From the NCBI GenBank assembly GCA_002360925.1, contig DERN01000013.1, forward strand, positions 1-64,000: a stretch of DNA of 64,000 bases, in the 5' to 3' direction. Positions within the stretch are counted from its first letter, which is position 1. Every line of letters starts with the position of its first letter. The DNA comes from Flavobacteriaceae bacterium UBA3339. Its GTDB lineage: Bacteria > Bacteroidota > Bacteroidia > Flavobacteriales > Flavobacteriaceae. The position numbers and the translations under genes are program-made. Shown here one piece after another: positions 37,111 to 46,848 of the stretch. The notes beneath the pieces were generated by a model, which was given only the letters and a program-made list of their open reading frames with translations, was not told the origin of the DNA and made no database searches.

Positions 37111-37542
37111 ATGAAACACCTTTATATTGCATCAACCGTAATTTTAAATCCGAAAAACGAATTACTTTTAGTTCGTAAAAAAGGTTCAAACTATTTTCAA
37201 TTGGTTGGCGGTAAAATTCAGAAAGAAGAAGAAGAAAACGAAATCGATACGGTTATAAGAGAATCCTTTGAAGAAATTGGTTTGCAATTAACGTATTCCG
37301 ATCTTACTTATTTGGGCGAACACGAAACACAAGCTGTTAACGAAGCTGAAACTCAAGTTCATGGTTCTATTTTTATTGTTCAACTAACAGAAGATTTTGA
37401 AGTAAAAATTGCAAATGAAATCGAAGAATTTGCTTGGATGAACCCTCAAAATTACAAAAACTACTCTTGGGCACATTTGGCAGAAGAGTTTGTTCAACCT
37501 TGGTGGTTGCAATTAAATTCTGTAAATTTAGGCTCATTTTAA
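37111..37542 (+). CDS. Nudix hydrolase
   Basis: 143-residue pyrophosphohydrolase acting on a nucleoside diphosphate linked to X. The Nudix box is visible as GGKIQKEEEENEIDTVIRES then FEEIGLQL (about residues 28-55), with the REx2EE core intact. The segment between the Gly and RE is two residues longer than the standard G-x5-E-x7-RE spacing and very acidic. It starts 'YIASTVILNPKNELLLVRKK', typical of MutT-like folds. The receptor gene begins 6 bp after the stop. Confidence 0.87.
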   Translation: MKHLYIASTVILNPKNELLLVRKKGSNYFQLVGGKIQKEEEENEIDTVIRESFEEIGLQLTYSDLTYLGEHETQAVNEAETQVHGSIFIVQLTEDFEVKIANEIEEFAWMNPQNYKNYSWAHLAEEFVQPWWLQLNSVNLGSF

Positions 37543-37548
37543 AAACTT

Positions 37549-39918
37549 ATGAAAAAGCTTTATTGTGCTTTACTATTTCTTTCTTCTACTGCGATTTTCG
37601 CACAAGAAACCTACACTTTTTCGGGTAAAATCTTAGATCATAAAACGGGCGAACCTATAAAAGATGCGTATATTTCAATTGATTCCTATTCGTACACAAC
37701 GAATCAAACGGGAAATTTTTCGTTTCAATTAGAAAAAGGAAATTACAAGATAACGATTTCTGCCGACGGATATTACGAACAAAGTATTGACCAAAAAATC
37801 AGTAAAAACAGTTCCGAAGATATTTTAATGTATCGAAATGACTTTGATGATGAATTAGACGAAATTATTATCGATACTTCGATCAATAAAATCGACATTC
37901 GAAAACCCGAAATGTCGGTTAATAAACTTACTGCCGAAGAAATCAAGAAAATGCCAGTTATTTTAGGCGAAACCGATGTTTTAAAAGCAATTTTAATGCT
38001 TCCCGGAGTTGTAAATTCTGGCGAAGGAACTTCTGGTTTTAATGTTCGCGGTGGCGGTTCCGATCAAAATTTGTTGTTGCTAGATCAAACCAATGTTTAT
38101 GGTTCTTCGCATTTATACGGTTTCTTTTCGGTATTTAACAACGATGCGGTAAGCAATCTTAAATTGTATAAAGGAGGAATTCCGGCGCGATACGGCGGAA
38201 GAGCTTCTTCAGTTTTAGAAATCAATCAAAAGAACGGAGATTTTAAAAATCATAAAGCTACAGGCGGAATCGGAATTCTTTCGAGTCGCTTGATGATGGA
38301 AGGACCGATTATTAAAGACAAATTTTCTTATTTAATTGCAGGTCGAGCTTCGTATGCACATTTGTTTCTGAAATTAACCGACATTAAAAGCACCGCTTAT
38401 TTTTACGACTTAAATACAAAATGGAGTTATTTAATAAACGACAATAACCAATTATATTTTACAGGATATTTTGGTCGCGATATTTTTAAATTCAACGATA
38501 GTTTCGATAATAATTTTGGAAACACCGTTGCCAATTTAACTTGGAACAGCAAATATTCTTCTAAAATTAACAGTGAAACTTCTATTCGATATTCAGATTA
38601 TTATTACGGTTTAACATTAGATTTTGTTGGTTTTAATTGGGATTCGGGAATTAAAAACTACGATTTCAAATATCAAATCAATCATAAAATAAACGATGAA
38701 TTGAGTTTAAAATATGGTTTAAGCAGTTTGTATTACGATTTTAATCCCGGAAAAATTACGCCAAGTAAAGCAGATTCTCAAATAAATCCGTACGAAATTC
38801 CGCATAAATACGCTTGGGAAAATGCTATTTTCTTAGAAGCCGATCATGAATTAAATTCGTTTTTATCGGTAAATTATGGCTTGCGTTTTAGTCAGTTTTA
38901 TCGTTTAGGAGAAGAAACTATTAATTTATATGAAAACAATGAAGCGGTAAGTTACAATCCGCAAACCGATACATACGAAAAAGGAACGCCTATTTCGACG
39001 AAACATTACGCAAAAAACAAAACAATTAGTTATTTTGACTATTTTGAACCACGTTTGGCAATTTCGGTAAAATTAGCCGAAGAACGTTCTGTTAAAGTCA
39101 GCTATAATCGTATGGCACAATACGTTCATTTGATTTCGAATACCACTTCGGCAACTCCGTTAGATATTTGGGAACCAAGCGGACCTTACGTAAAACCGCA
39201 AATTGTAGATCAATATGCTGTGGGATATTTCGAAAACTTTAATGGAAACGAATATTCGTTAGAAATTGAATCGTATTTAAAATTAGGTCAAAATAGAATT
39301 GATTATATCGACGGAGCTGATTTAATTGCCAATCAAGCTATTGAACAAGTGCTGTTAAACGGAAAAACCGAAGCTTACGGTTTAGAATTTTTATTACGAA
39401 AAAATACCGGAAAATTAACGGGTTGGATCGCTTACACCATTGCGCGAAGCCAGCAACAAACCAAAGGAAGAAATCCTGAAGAAAGCGGAATTAATAATGG
39501 CGAATGGTATCGCACGCCTTACGATCGTTTACACGATTTATCTGTTGTGGCAAGTTATGAATTTAATAAAAAATGGTCGTTTAATGCTAGTTTTGTGTTG
39601 CAATCCGGAAGACCTGTAACCTATCCCGATGGTAAATACGAATTTTTAGGCTGGCAAGTTCCAAATTATGGAAAACGAAATAACTACAGTTTGCCTGCTT
39701 TTCATCATTTAGATATTTCGGCAACTTATACGCCAACGAAAAATGAAAATCGTTCTTGGAAAAGTGAATGGGTTTTCGGAATCTATAATGTTTACAATCG
39801 TAAAAATGCGGCTTCAATCAGTTTTAAATCGGTCGAAAACTCTAGTAATTTAACCGAAACGAGCAAACTTTCTATCTTTGGAATTATTCCAAGTATAACC
39901 TATAATTTTAAGTTTTAA
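37549..39918 (+). CDS. TonB-dependent receptor with carboxypeptidase-like N-terminal domain
   Basis: 789-residue outer-membrane receptor. Signal peptide about 1-19 (TAIFAQE), then a carboxypeptidase-regulatory-like domain (about 22-105, 'FSGKILDHKTGEPIKDAYI'). A plug (about 115-225) has 'VLKAILMLPGVVNSGEGTSG' and 'FNVRGGGSDQNLLLLD', followed by a 22-strand-type barrel ending 'ITYNFKF'. The next gene (DUF4249) starts 1 bp after its stop, a conserved pairing in Bacteroidota. Substrate unknown; it would depend on an ExbBD-TonB system such as that at 1.4-3.4 kb. Confidence 0.92.
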   Translation: MKKLYCALLFLSSTAIFAQETYTFSGKILDHKTGEPIKDAYISIDSYSYTTNQTGNFSFQLEKGNYKITISADGYYEQSIDQKISKNSSEDILMYRNDFDDELDEIIIDTSINKIDIRKPEMSVNKLTAEEIKKMPVILGETDVLKAILMLPGVVNSGEGTSGFNVRGGGSDQNLLLLDQTNVYGSSHLYGFFSVFNNDAVSNLKLYKGGIPARYGGRASSVLEINQKNGDFKNHKATGGIGILSSRLMMEGPIIKDKFSYLIAGRASYAHLFLKLTDIKSTAYFYDLNTKWSYLINDNNQLYFTGYFGRDIFKFNDSFDNNFGNTVANLTWNSKYSSKINSETSIRYSDYYYGLTLDFVGFNWDSGIKNYDFKYQINHKINDELSLKYGLSSLYYDFNPGKITPSKADSQINPYEIPHKYAWENAIFLEADHELNSFLSVNYGLRFSQFYRLGEETINLYENNEAVSYNPQTDTYEKGTPISTKHYAKNKTISYFDYFEPRLAISVKLAEERSVKVSYNRMAQYVHLISNTTSATPLDIWEPSGPYVKPQIVDQYAVGYFENFNGNEYSLEIESYLKLGQNRIDYIDGADLIANQAIEQVLLNGKTEAYGLEFLLRKNTGKLTGWIAYTIARSQQQTKGRNPEESGINNGEWYRTPYDRLHDLSVVASYEFNKKWSFNASFVLQSGRPVTYPDGKYEFLGWQVPNYGKRNNYSLPAFHHLDISATYTPTKNENRSWKSEWVFGIYNVYNRKNAASISFKSVENSSNLTETSKLSIFGIIPSITYNFKF

Positions 39919-39919
39919 A

Positions 39920-40729
39920 ATGAAAAAACTACTTCCTATATTGTTGCTTATTTCATGTTTTTCGTTAACAAGCTGCGAAGAAGAAATTGTACTTGACTTA
40001 GATAAAAACATTCCTAGATTGGTTATTGAAGGAAATCTTTTTGTAGATGAATCGTTATATAACAACATTCATCTTTCAACTACAACCGATTTTTATTCCA
40101 ATGTTTTCCCTTCCGTTAACGACGCTCAGGTTTCTATAAAAGATTTGACTAATAATGTAGACTATCCTTTTACGAATGTTGGGAAAGGCGATTTTTCTAA
40201 CGCTGATTTCCGTCCTAAAACAGATAATCAATATGAACTTACTGTTGTTTATAAAAATGAAATTTACAAGGCAACCTCAACACTTTTAGAAAGTCCGGAA
40301 ATTACAAATATTGAACAAAAAAACGATGGAGGTTTTGACGGAGACACCTATGAATTTCGATTTTATTTTCAAGATAATCCCGATGAAGAAAATTATTATT
40401 TAGTACAAATGCGTTCGCCAAAAGATCATGCTTTCGGAACTTTAAGCGACCAATTTACAAACGGAAACTTAATGAGTGATTTGTATTTTTACGATAAAGA
40501 AGATGTAAAACCAGGCAATCAGCTTCGTTATGCAATTAATAGTATTAGTAAAGATTATTACAATTATTTAGGGAAACTTTTAAGTATTTCGGGCGAAATG
40601 TCAAATCCTTTTGCAAGCCCAATGGGAACAATTAAAGGAAATATTGTCAATCAAACCAACGAAACAAATTTCGCTTTAGGTTATTTTCATATTGCACAAC
40701 GAAATCATTATACGTACATTGTAAAATAA
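39920..40729 (+). CDS. DUF4249 lipoprotein, partner of the receptor
   Basis: Lipobox LTSCEEE gives a lipidated Cys at about residue 19, with acidic residues after it as expected for surface-exposed Bacteroidota lipoproteins. The mature part starts 'IVLDLDKNIPRLVIEGNLFV', the usual opening of DUF4249. 269 residues is near normal. Known as a receptor-associated lipoprotein; biochemical role not established. Confidence 0.87.
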   Translation: MKKLLPILLLISCFSLTSCEEEIVLDLDKNIPRLVIEGNLFVDESLYNNIHLSTTTDFYSNVFPSVNDAQVSIKDLTNNVDYPFTNVGKGDFSNADFRPKTDNQYELTVVYKNEIYKATSTLLESPEITNIEQKNDGGFDGDTYEFRFYFQDNPDEENYYLVQMRSPKDHAFGTLSDQFTNGNLMSDLYFYDKEDVKPGNQLRYAINSISKDYYNYLGKLLSISGEMSNPFASPMGTIKGNIVNQTNETNFALGYFHIAQRNHYTYIVK

Positions 40730-40753
40730 ACATAACTTAAATCGAATCCTATC

Positions 40754-40783
40754 AATCTTCAACCTAAAAGTTGAAGATTTTTT
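40754..40783 (+). terminator. Terminator after the receptor/DUF4249 pair
   Basis: Stem AATCTTCAAC / GTTGAAGATT with a 6-nt loop and a T-run. Confidence 0.85.
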
Positions 40784-40874
40784 ATTTTTAAAATTCACTT
40801 TTTCTTGTTAATTCAAATCAAAACATAACCATATATCTGTTTTTTTGCTTTATTTGTATAAACTATATTTTTTT

Positions 40875-41483
40875 ATGCAAATTTCAGTAAAAGATACTGA
40901 TTCTAGTATTCTATATAAATTGTTAACGGGTTTAGTAATTCCAAGACCTATCGGCTGGATTTCGAGCGTTGATGAAAACGGAATAAACAACCTTGCTCCT
41001 TTTTCATTTTTTAACGTTGTTGGCGAAGATCCACCTCATGTGATGTTTTCGACTGTACGAACAGGTAATAAAAATAAAGACACTTTAAACAACGTTTTAG
41101 CAACAAAAGAATTTGCTGTAAATCTGGTAACCGAAGATTTAGTAGAGCAAATGAATCTTACTTCCCAAAATGCAGCTTCTGATATCGACGAATTTCAGTT
41201 AGCAAATCTTTCGCCTATTCCATGCGAAACCATAAAACCTATGCGCGTTCAAGAAGCTAAAGCTCATTTTGAATGTGAAATGGTACATCATTATTTTTTA
41301 GAAGATCATAAAAATGGTGGAGCTTGTATTGTGATTGGAAAAATTAAAATGATGCATGTTTCGGACGAGATCTTATTAGAGAATTACAGAATAAATCTTG
41401 AAAAATATCGCCCTGTTGCACGATTAGCTGGATCGAATTACAGTAAACTTGGCGAAGTTTTTTCAATAAAACGAAATCTATAA
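40875..41483 (+). CDS. Flavin reductase-like (split-barrel) protein, first gene of the aromatic cluster
   Basis: FMN-binding split-barrel protein of the DIM6/NTAB flavin-reductase family: 'LTGLVIPRPIGWISSVDENG', 'NLAPFSFFNVVGEDPPHVMF' and a C-terminal 'RPVARLAGSNYSKLGE'. I start at the ATG at 40875 because the longer frame (40845) begins upstream of a TTTG promoter-like element. 82 bp separate it from the monooxygenase gene. It may supply reduced flavin to an enzyme of the pathway or act on an intermediate. The next gene's own FAD domain should use NAD(P)H directly, so its exact job is uncertain. Confidence 0.85.
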   Translation: MQISVKDTDSSILYKLLTGLVIPRPIGWISSVDENGINNLAPFSFFNVVGEDPPHVMFSTVRTGNKNKDTLNNVLATKEFAVNLVTEDLVEQMNLTSQNAASDIDEFQLANLSPIPCETIKPMRVQEAKAHFECEMVHHYFLEDHKNGGACIVIGKIKMMHVSDEILLENYRINLEKYRPVARLAGSNYSKLGEVFSIKRNL

Positions 41484-41565
41484 AAACTATTAATTCATTC
41501 ATTAAAACCAAACAACTTTAAAATTAAGACGATGTAAATCTTCTTAAACCATAACATTATTGATT

Positions 41566-43818
41566 ATGAAAATTACAGTTATAGGCGGCGGCCCCGGAGG
41601 TTTGTATTTTTCGATACTTACTAAAAAGGCAATGCCACATTGCGATATTCAAGTTTACGAACGAAACAAACCAGATGACAGTTTTGGCTTTGGCGTTGTT
41701 TTTTCGGACGAAACTTTAGGCGAATTCCTAAAACGTGACATGGAATCTTACGAATTAATTCGAAGCAAATTTGCGTATTGGGACGACATTATTGTGGCTA
41801 AAGATGGTAAAAAAGTAAACGCTGCAGGTAATGGTTTTTGCGGTTGTTCGCGTAAAACCTTGCTTAAATTACTGCATCAACGATGCGAAGAAGAAGGCGT
41901 TAAATTGCATTTCGAACAAAATATAGACAATTTAGAACCTTTTAAAGATTCTGATATGATTGTCGCTGCGGACGGAATTGGAAGTACAATTCGAACTCAA
42001 TTCCAAAAAGAATTTGGAACAAACATTCAATTAAAATCGAATCGTTTTGTTTGGATGGGTTCAACCAAACCATTAGATGCATTTACCTATTTCTTTAGAA
42101 CAACTCCTTATGGACTTATCGTTGCGCACACCTATCAATACGAGGAAGGAATGAGTACTTGGATTTTTGAATGTTCTGATGAAACTTGGAATAAACTTCA
42201 ATTCGAAGTTGAAAACGAAGCAGATACAGTAAACAAACTTTCGGAAATTTTTAAAGAAGAATTAGGCGGTCATCCGCTTATTACCAACAAATCGCATTGG
42301 CGTCAATTTCCGCATGTTACCAATAAAAATTGGTCTTATGAAAACATTGTTTTATTAGGCGACGCAAAAGCTACCGCGCATTTTTCTATTGGTTCGGGCA
42401 CAAAATTGGCAATGGATTGCGCTATTGGTTTACACGACGCTTTAGTAGCAAATCCAACCAATGTGCAAGCTACTTTTAAACAATACGAGGCAACAAGACG
42501 AAATCCTGTTGAAATGATTCAGTATGCAGCAACCGTTTCTTTAGATTGGTTTGAACATATGGATCGTTATAAGGATTTTCCCTTTTATCAGTTTTCGTTT
42601 GGTTGTATGACGCGTTCTAAAAAAGTAACGTACGAAAACTTACGTTTAAGAGATCAATCGTATACCAATAAAGTTTTAGAAGAATTTAAATCAATATATA
42701 ATTTCACTTCTAATTCTCCAGCTTTTACATCTTTCAAATTAAGAGAACTATTGTTGAATAACAGAATTGCCATGACTTCTATGGGACAATATAAGGCAAA
42801 AAACGGAATTGTTAATGATTGGCATTTTCAACATTATACATCAAGGGCTCTTGGCGGATTAGGTTTAATTATAACCGAAAAAACAGCGGTAACTGCTAAC
42901 GGAAGAATTGGCGAAACATGCACAGGAATTTATACGGAAGAACAAACCTTAGCGTGGAAACGCATTACCGATTTTATTCACGAACATACCAATACCAAAG
43001 TTGCTATACAATTGGGACACGCAGGCAGAAAAGGAAAAACAACCAATGAATTGATTTCTGCATCGGCAATTCCTTTTTCAGAAGAAAGTATTATGCCTTC
43101 TGAAATGACTTTAAAGCAAATGGACGAAGTTGTTGAACAATTTGCACAAGCTACAAAAAATGCAGAATCGGCGGATTTTGATATGATTGAATTACAAGCT
43201 CATCACGGCTTTTTATTGGCATCTTTCCTATCTCCATTGACTAATATACGAACAGATGAATTTGGGGGATCAATCGAAAACCGTTTGCGTTTTCCTTTAC
43301 GTGTTTTTAAAACTGTTAGAGAACATTTCCCACAAAACAAACCTATTTCGGTTCGAATTTCGGCTTCGGATTGGGCAGAAAACGGAATAACTGAACAAGA
43401 TGTTATTGAAATTGCAAAAGCTTTTAAAGAAGCGGGTGCTGACATTCTAAATGTTTCAACAGGAAATACAGTAAGCCATCAACAACCAAAAGCGGGAAGA
43501 ATGTGGCAAGTTCCTTTTTCAGACACTGTTCGAAATATTGCACATATTCCAACAATTACTGCAGGCTCCATTACCGATATCGATCAAATAAATACGATTA
43601 TCTTAAGCGGAAAAGCAGATATTATTGCTTTAGGAAAACCGCTTCTATTAGATCCTTATTTTGTAAGAAAAGCTCAAGCATACGAAGGTTTTGAAGCTAA
43701 TGATATTCCAAAATCATACGAAAAAGGAATTGCTCCTTTATATGCTTCTGAACAGACCAATCGAAAGCAAACCGAAAAAATGAAACGCGCACTAAAACCT
43801 AAAAGCAATAAAAAATAA
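41566..43818 (+). CDS. Fused aryl-CoA monooxygenase / old-yellow-enzyme domain (salicylyl- or anthraniloyl-CoA 5-hydroxylase type)
   Basis: 750 residues. Residues 1-385 are a group A FAD monooxygenase: GGGPGGLYF (7-15) and the FAD-ribityl motif 'VLLGDAKATAHFSIGSG' (262-278). Residues about 390-730 are an old-yellow-enzyme TIM barrel with 'IQLGHAGRKG' (481-490) and 'SFLSPLTNIRTDEFGGSIEN' (553-572). The same fusion is known in 2-aminobenzoyl-CoA monooxygenase/reductase and salicylyl-CoA 5-hydroxylases. In the barrel, positions I align with YqjM Cys26, His164 and Tyr169 are Gly407, Gln544 and Phe549, so the reductase half may be altered. A TTG start six bases earlier is possible; I take the ATG. 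The ligase gene begins 2 bp after its stop. Confidence 0.88.
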   Translation: MKITVIGGGPGGLYFSILTKKAMPHCDIQVYERNKPDDSFGFGVVFSDETLGEFLKRDMESYELIRSKFAYWDDIIVAKDGKKVNAAGNGFCGCSRKTLLKLLHQRCEEEGVKLHFEQNIDNLEPFKDSDMIVAADGIGSTIRTQFQKEFGTNIQLKSNRFVWMGSTKPLDAFTYFFRTTPYGLIVAHTYQYEEGMSTWIFECSDETWNKLQFEVENEADTVNKLSEIFKEELGGHPLITNKSHWRQFPHVTNKNWSYENIVLLGDAKATAHFSIGSGTKLAMDCAIGLHDALVANPTNVQATFKQYEATRRNPVEMIQYAATVSLDWFEHMDRYKDFPFYQFSFGCMTRSKKVTYENLRLRDQSYTNKVLEEFKSIYNFTSNSPAFTSFKLRELLLNNRIAMTSMGQYKAKNGIVNDWHFQHYTSRALGGLGLIITEKTAVTANGRIGETCTGIYTEEQTLAWKRITDFIHEHTNTKVAIQLGHAGRKGKTTNELISASAIPFSEESIMPSEMTLKQMDEVVEQFAQATKNAESADFDMIELQAHHGFLLASFLSPLTNIRTDEFGGSIENRLRFPLRVFKTVREHFPQNKPISVRISASDWAENGITEQDVIEIAKAFKEAGADILNVSTGNTVSHQQPKAGRMWQVPFSDTVRNIAHIPTITAGSITDIDQINTIILSGKADIIALGKPLLLDPYFVRKAQAYEGFEANDIPKSYEKGIAPLYASEQTNRKQTEKMKRALKPKSNKK

Positions 43819-43820
43819 GA

Positions 43821-45407
43821 ATGGAAGATACATTTGCTCAAGATCATTTGCCAAAAAATGATCTACAACCAAAGTATTCCTTTTTAGATTTACCTCAATT
43901 TAACCAACCAGAGAATCTAAATTGTGTAGAACGACTTCTTGATATCCATTGCAACAAAGGCAAAGGGAAAAATCCATGTATTTATTCTAATGATACATTG
44001 TGGACTTATCAAGATTTATTAGAAAAATCGAATCAAATTGCACATGTGCTTGTTGATGATTTACATATAAAACCAGGCAATCGCGTACTTTTAAGATCAT
44101 GTAACAATGCCATGATGGTTGCTTGTTGGTTTGCTGTTTTAAAAGTTGGCGGAATTGTTGTTGCAACCATGCCTTTACTTCGCGCAAAAGAACTCGAAAC
44201 GATGATTCATTGTGCCGAAATAGCACATGTGATTTCAGATTTTTCTTTAGCAGAAGAAGTTCTTTTGATAGAATCAGAATTTGTAAAGTCTAAATCGTTT
44301 TTTGGAGATCAAAACTTTGATAAATTAGTAGCTTCAAAACCAAAAAAATTCCAAAATTATGCAACAAAAGCTGACGATATTGCTTTAATCGGATTTACTT
44401 CTGGTACAACTGGAAATCCAAAAATGACCGCTCATTTTCATAAAGATATTTTGAACATTTGCGAAGCTTTTCCGGCATTTTCTTTACAACCAACCGAAAA
44501 AGATATTTTCACTGGAACTCCTCCTATTGGTTTCACATTTGGTTTAGGCGGTTTGGTTTTATTTCCGATGTATTATGGCGCAAGTACCGTTTTGATTGAA
44601 AAACCAAATCCAGATCTTTTATTGCAAACAATAGAAAAACATAAAGTTACTGTTTGTTTTACAGCTCCGACTGCTTGGCGTATTTTAACCGAAAAATCAA
44701 AAGAATATAACATTTCAAGTTTAAGAAAATGTGTCTCGGCTGGCGAAACGCTTCCCCTAAAAATTTGGGAAGATTGGTACGAAACAACTGGTTTAAAAAT
44801 CATTGACGGAATTGGTTCTACCGAAATGTTGCATATTTTTATTTCTTCAAATAAAGAACAATACAAACCAGGTGCAACGGGAGTTCCGGTAACAGGTTAC
44901 GAAGCAAAAATTGTAGATGAACAAGGAAATGAAGTGGAAAGAAATACTCCTGGAAGATTAGCCGTTAGAGGAATTACAGGCTGTAAATATTTAAACCGTC
45001 CCGAAAAACAAAAAGAATATGTAGAAAACGGATGGAACATTACCGGCGATATTTTTACACAAGACGAAGACGGTTTTTTCTGGTTTATTGCACGTGGCGA
45101 TGATATGATTATTTCTTCTGGTTACAATATTGCTGCGATTGAAGTTGAAAGTGTTTTGTTAATGCACAATGATATTGCAGAATGCGCTGTGGTGGGTATT
45201 CCCGATGCTGAACGCGGTATGTTGGTTTGTGCAAATATTGTTTTAAAAGATTCTGAAAAGGCTACAATGGAATTAAAGACAAGCATTCAAAACTGGTTTA
45301 AAGAAAAAGCGGCGCCTTATAAATATCCAAGAATGATTAACTTTATGGAACGTTTACCTAAAACCGAAACAGGTAAAATTCAACGTTTTAAATTGAAACA
45401 ACAATAA
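43821..45407 (+). CDS. Aryl-CoA ligase (benzoate/2-aminobenzoate-CoA ligase family)
   Basis: AMP-forming acid-CoA ligase of 528 residues. The P-loop-like motif is 'IGFTSGTTGNPKMTAH' (about 191-206). 'GTPPIGFTFGLGGLVLFPMY' resembles benzoate/aminobenzoate-CoA ligases rather than fatty-acid ones. The C-terminal catalytic lysine motif is 'LPKTETGKIQRFKL'. It would make the CoA ester used by the monooxygenase encoded just upstream. Anthranilate versus salicylate cannot be chosen from motifs alone. Confidence 0.88.
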   Translation: MEDTFAQDHLPKNDLQPKYSFLDLPQFNQPENLNCVERLLDIHCNKGKGKNPCIYSNDTLWTYQDLLEKSNQIAHVLVDDLHIKPGNRVLLRSCNNAMMVACWFAVLKVGGIVVATMPLLRAKELETMIHCAEIAHVISDFSLAEEVLLIESEFVKSKSFFGDQNFDKLVASKPKKFQNYATKADDIALIGFTSGTTGNPKMTAHFHKDILNICEAFPAFSLQPTEKDIFTGTPPIGFTFGLGGLVLFPMYYGASTVLIEKPNPDLLLQTIEKHKVTVCFTAPTAWRILTEKSKEYNISSLRKCVSAGETLPLKIWEDWYETTGLKIIDGIGSTEMLHIFISSNKEQYKPGATGVPVTGYEAKIVDEQGNEVERNTPGRLAVRGITGCKYLNRPEKQKEYVENGWNITGDIFTQDEDGFFWFIARGDDMIISSGYNIAAIEVESVLLMHNDIAECAVVGIPDAERGMLVCANIVLKDSEKATMELKTSIQNWFKEKAAPYKYPRMINFMERLPKTETGKIQRFKLKQQ

Positions 45408-45418
45408 CAAAGAAAGAA

Positions 45419-45847
45419 ATGAACTATTTTATAAAAGAAGAACAAATACGTTTTAGACATACCGATTTTGCAGGAATAGTATTCTATCCGCGATTTTTGG
45501 AAATGCTAAACGATTTAGTTGAAGATTGGTTTGAAGAAGCATTAAACCGACCTTTTTCTAAAATCCACGAAACCAACGGCATACCAACTGTCGATTTAAA
45601 AGTACAATTTAAAAAGGCGGCTCGTATTAGCGATACCTTAATTAAAAAGCTTTGGGTTATTAAGTTAGGATCGGCATCTGTTATGTGTGGTTTTGTATTT
45701 GAACATGAAAATGGAGACGTTTGCTTACAAGGCGAGGTTACTTTGGTAAATGTTGCCATTGCCGAAGACAGAAAAGAAATAAAATCGGAAGCTTTTAACG
45801 AAGAAACCATTAAGAGAATTACTCCTTTTATCATTGAAAATAATTAA
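45419..45847 (+). CDS. Hotdog thioesterase (4-hydroxybenzoyl-CoA thioesterase family)
   Basis: 142 residues with the 4HBT motif 'RFRHTDFAGIVFYPRFLEM' (about 11-29), in which Asp16 is the expected catalytic residue. Located between ligase and amidase genes with 11- and 3-bp gaps. Expected role: release of the 5-hydroxylated aromatic acid from its CoA ester before ring cleavage, as proposed for other CoA-dependent gentisate routes. Confidence 0.86.
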   Translation: MNYFIKEEQIRFRHTDFAGIVFYPRFLEMLNDLVEDWFEEALNRPFSKIHETNGIPTVDLKVQFKKAARISDTLIKKLWVIKLGSASVMCGFVFEHENGDVCLQGEVTLVNVAIAEDRKEIKSEAFNEETIKRITPFIIENN

Positions 45848-45850
45848 GTT

Positions 45851-46828
45851 ATGATTGATTTTAAAAAATTTAAAGCGGCTACGGTACAAACTTCTCCAGT
45901 TTTTTTAAATGTAGAGAAAACCATTGAAAAAGCCATATCGTTTATAAAAGAAGCACACGAAAATGGAGCACAACTAATTGCATTTCCTGAAGTATTTATT
46001 GCTGGATATCCGTATTGGAACTGGATTATGACTCCTGTACAAGGTAGTAAATGGTACGAAGAATTGTATAAAAACTCGGTTGCTGTAAACGATGTAGCTA
46101 TGCAAGCGTTATACAATGCCGCAAAAGAATACAAAATAACAGTCGTTATTGGCATTAACGAACGTGGCGATAGTTACGGTGAAATATACAATACCAATTT
46201 AATCATCAATCATAACGGAGAAGTAATTGGTAAACATAGAAAATTAGTTCCCACTTGGGCTGAAAAACTAACGTGGACAAGTGGTGATGGTTCATCGTTA
46301 AAAGTATATAATACAGAAGTTGGCCCGCTTGGAACCTTAGCTTGTGGCGAAAACACCAATACATTGGCTCGCTTTACTTTGCTTTCTCAAGGAGAGTTAA
46401 TTCATATTGCCAATTATATTTCGTTACCTGTTGCCCCACCCGATTATGATATGGCCGAAGCGATTAAAATTCGAGCTGCAGCGCATTCTTTCGAAGGTAA
46501 GTTGTTTACTATTGTATCATGTTCAACTATTTCGCAAGAAATTAAAGATGCTTTACGTGCTGATGTTCCAAATGTTGATGAATTATTAGATCGAAAAAGC
46601 AGTGCCTTTTCTGGATTTATCGGTCCAAACGGAGCCGTTATTGGTACGCCTTTAATTGATGAAGAAGGAATGGTATATGCAGATATCGATTTATCGAAAT
46701 GCATTCAACCAAAGCAAATGCACGATATATTAGGACATTACAATCGTTTTGATATCTTTGATTTACGAGTAAATGTGGCTCCTACAAAAAAAATCACTTT
46801 TGTTGATAAATCACAAGACAACCTATAA
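45851..46828 (+). CDS. Nitrilase-superfamily C-N hydrolase, candidate maleamate amidase
   Basis: 325 residues with the Glu47-Lys131-Cys165 triad ('FPEVFIAGYPYW', 'GKHRKLVPTW', 'TLACGENTNTLARF'). The sequence around the Cys is of the nitrilase/cyanide-hydratase branch (CxEN) rather than the carbamoylase branch. It lies inside the cluster, 20 bp before the dioxygenase gene. If the ring substrate is 5-hydroxyanthranilate, cleavage next to the amino-bearing carbon gives an amide, and this enzyme would hydrolyse maleamate (or the earlier maleamylpyruvate). The alternative is a true nitrilase feeding aromatic acids into the route from nitriles. Confidence 0.83.
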   Translation: MIDFKKFKAATVQTSPVFLNVEKTIEKAISFIKEAHENGAQLIAFPEVFIAGYPYWNWIMTPVQGSKWYEELYKNSVAVNDVAMQALYNAAKEYKITVVIGINERGDSYGEIYNTNLIINHNGEVIGKHRKLVPTWAEKLTWTSGDGSSLKVYNTEVGPLGTLACGENTNTLARFTLLSQGELIHIANYISLPVAPPDYDMAEAIKIRAAAHSFEGKLFTIVSCSTISQEIKDALRADVPNVDELLDRKSSAFSGFIGPNGAVIGTPLIDEEGMVYADIDLSKCIQPKQMHDILGHYNRFDIFDLRVNVAPTKKITFVDKSQDNL

Positions 46829-46848
46829 CCAACTAACAAACTTAAATT

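Noticed and set aside
44573..44866. Antisense 97-codon frame in the aryl-CoA ligase gene
   Set aside because: The sense frame is a full, motif-complete ligase; the antisense frame has no recognisable features.
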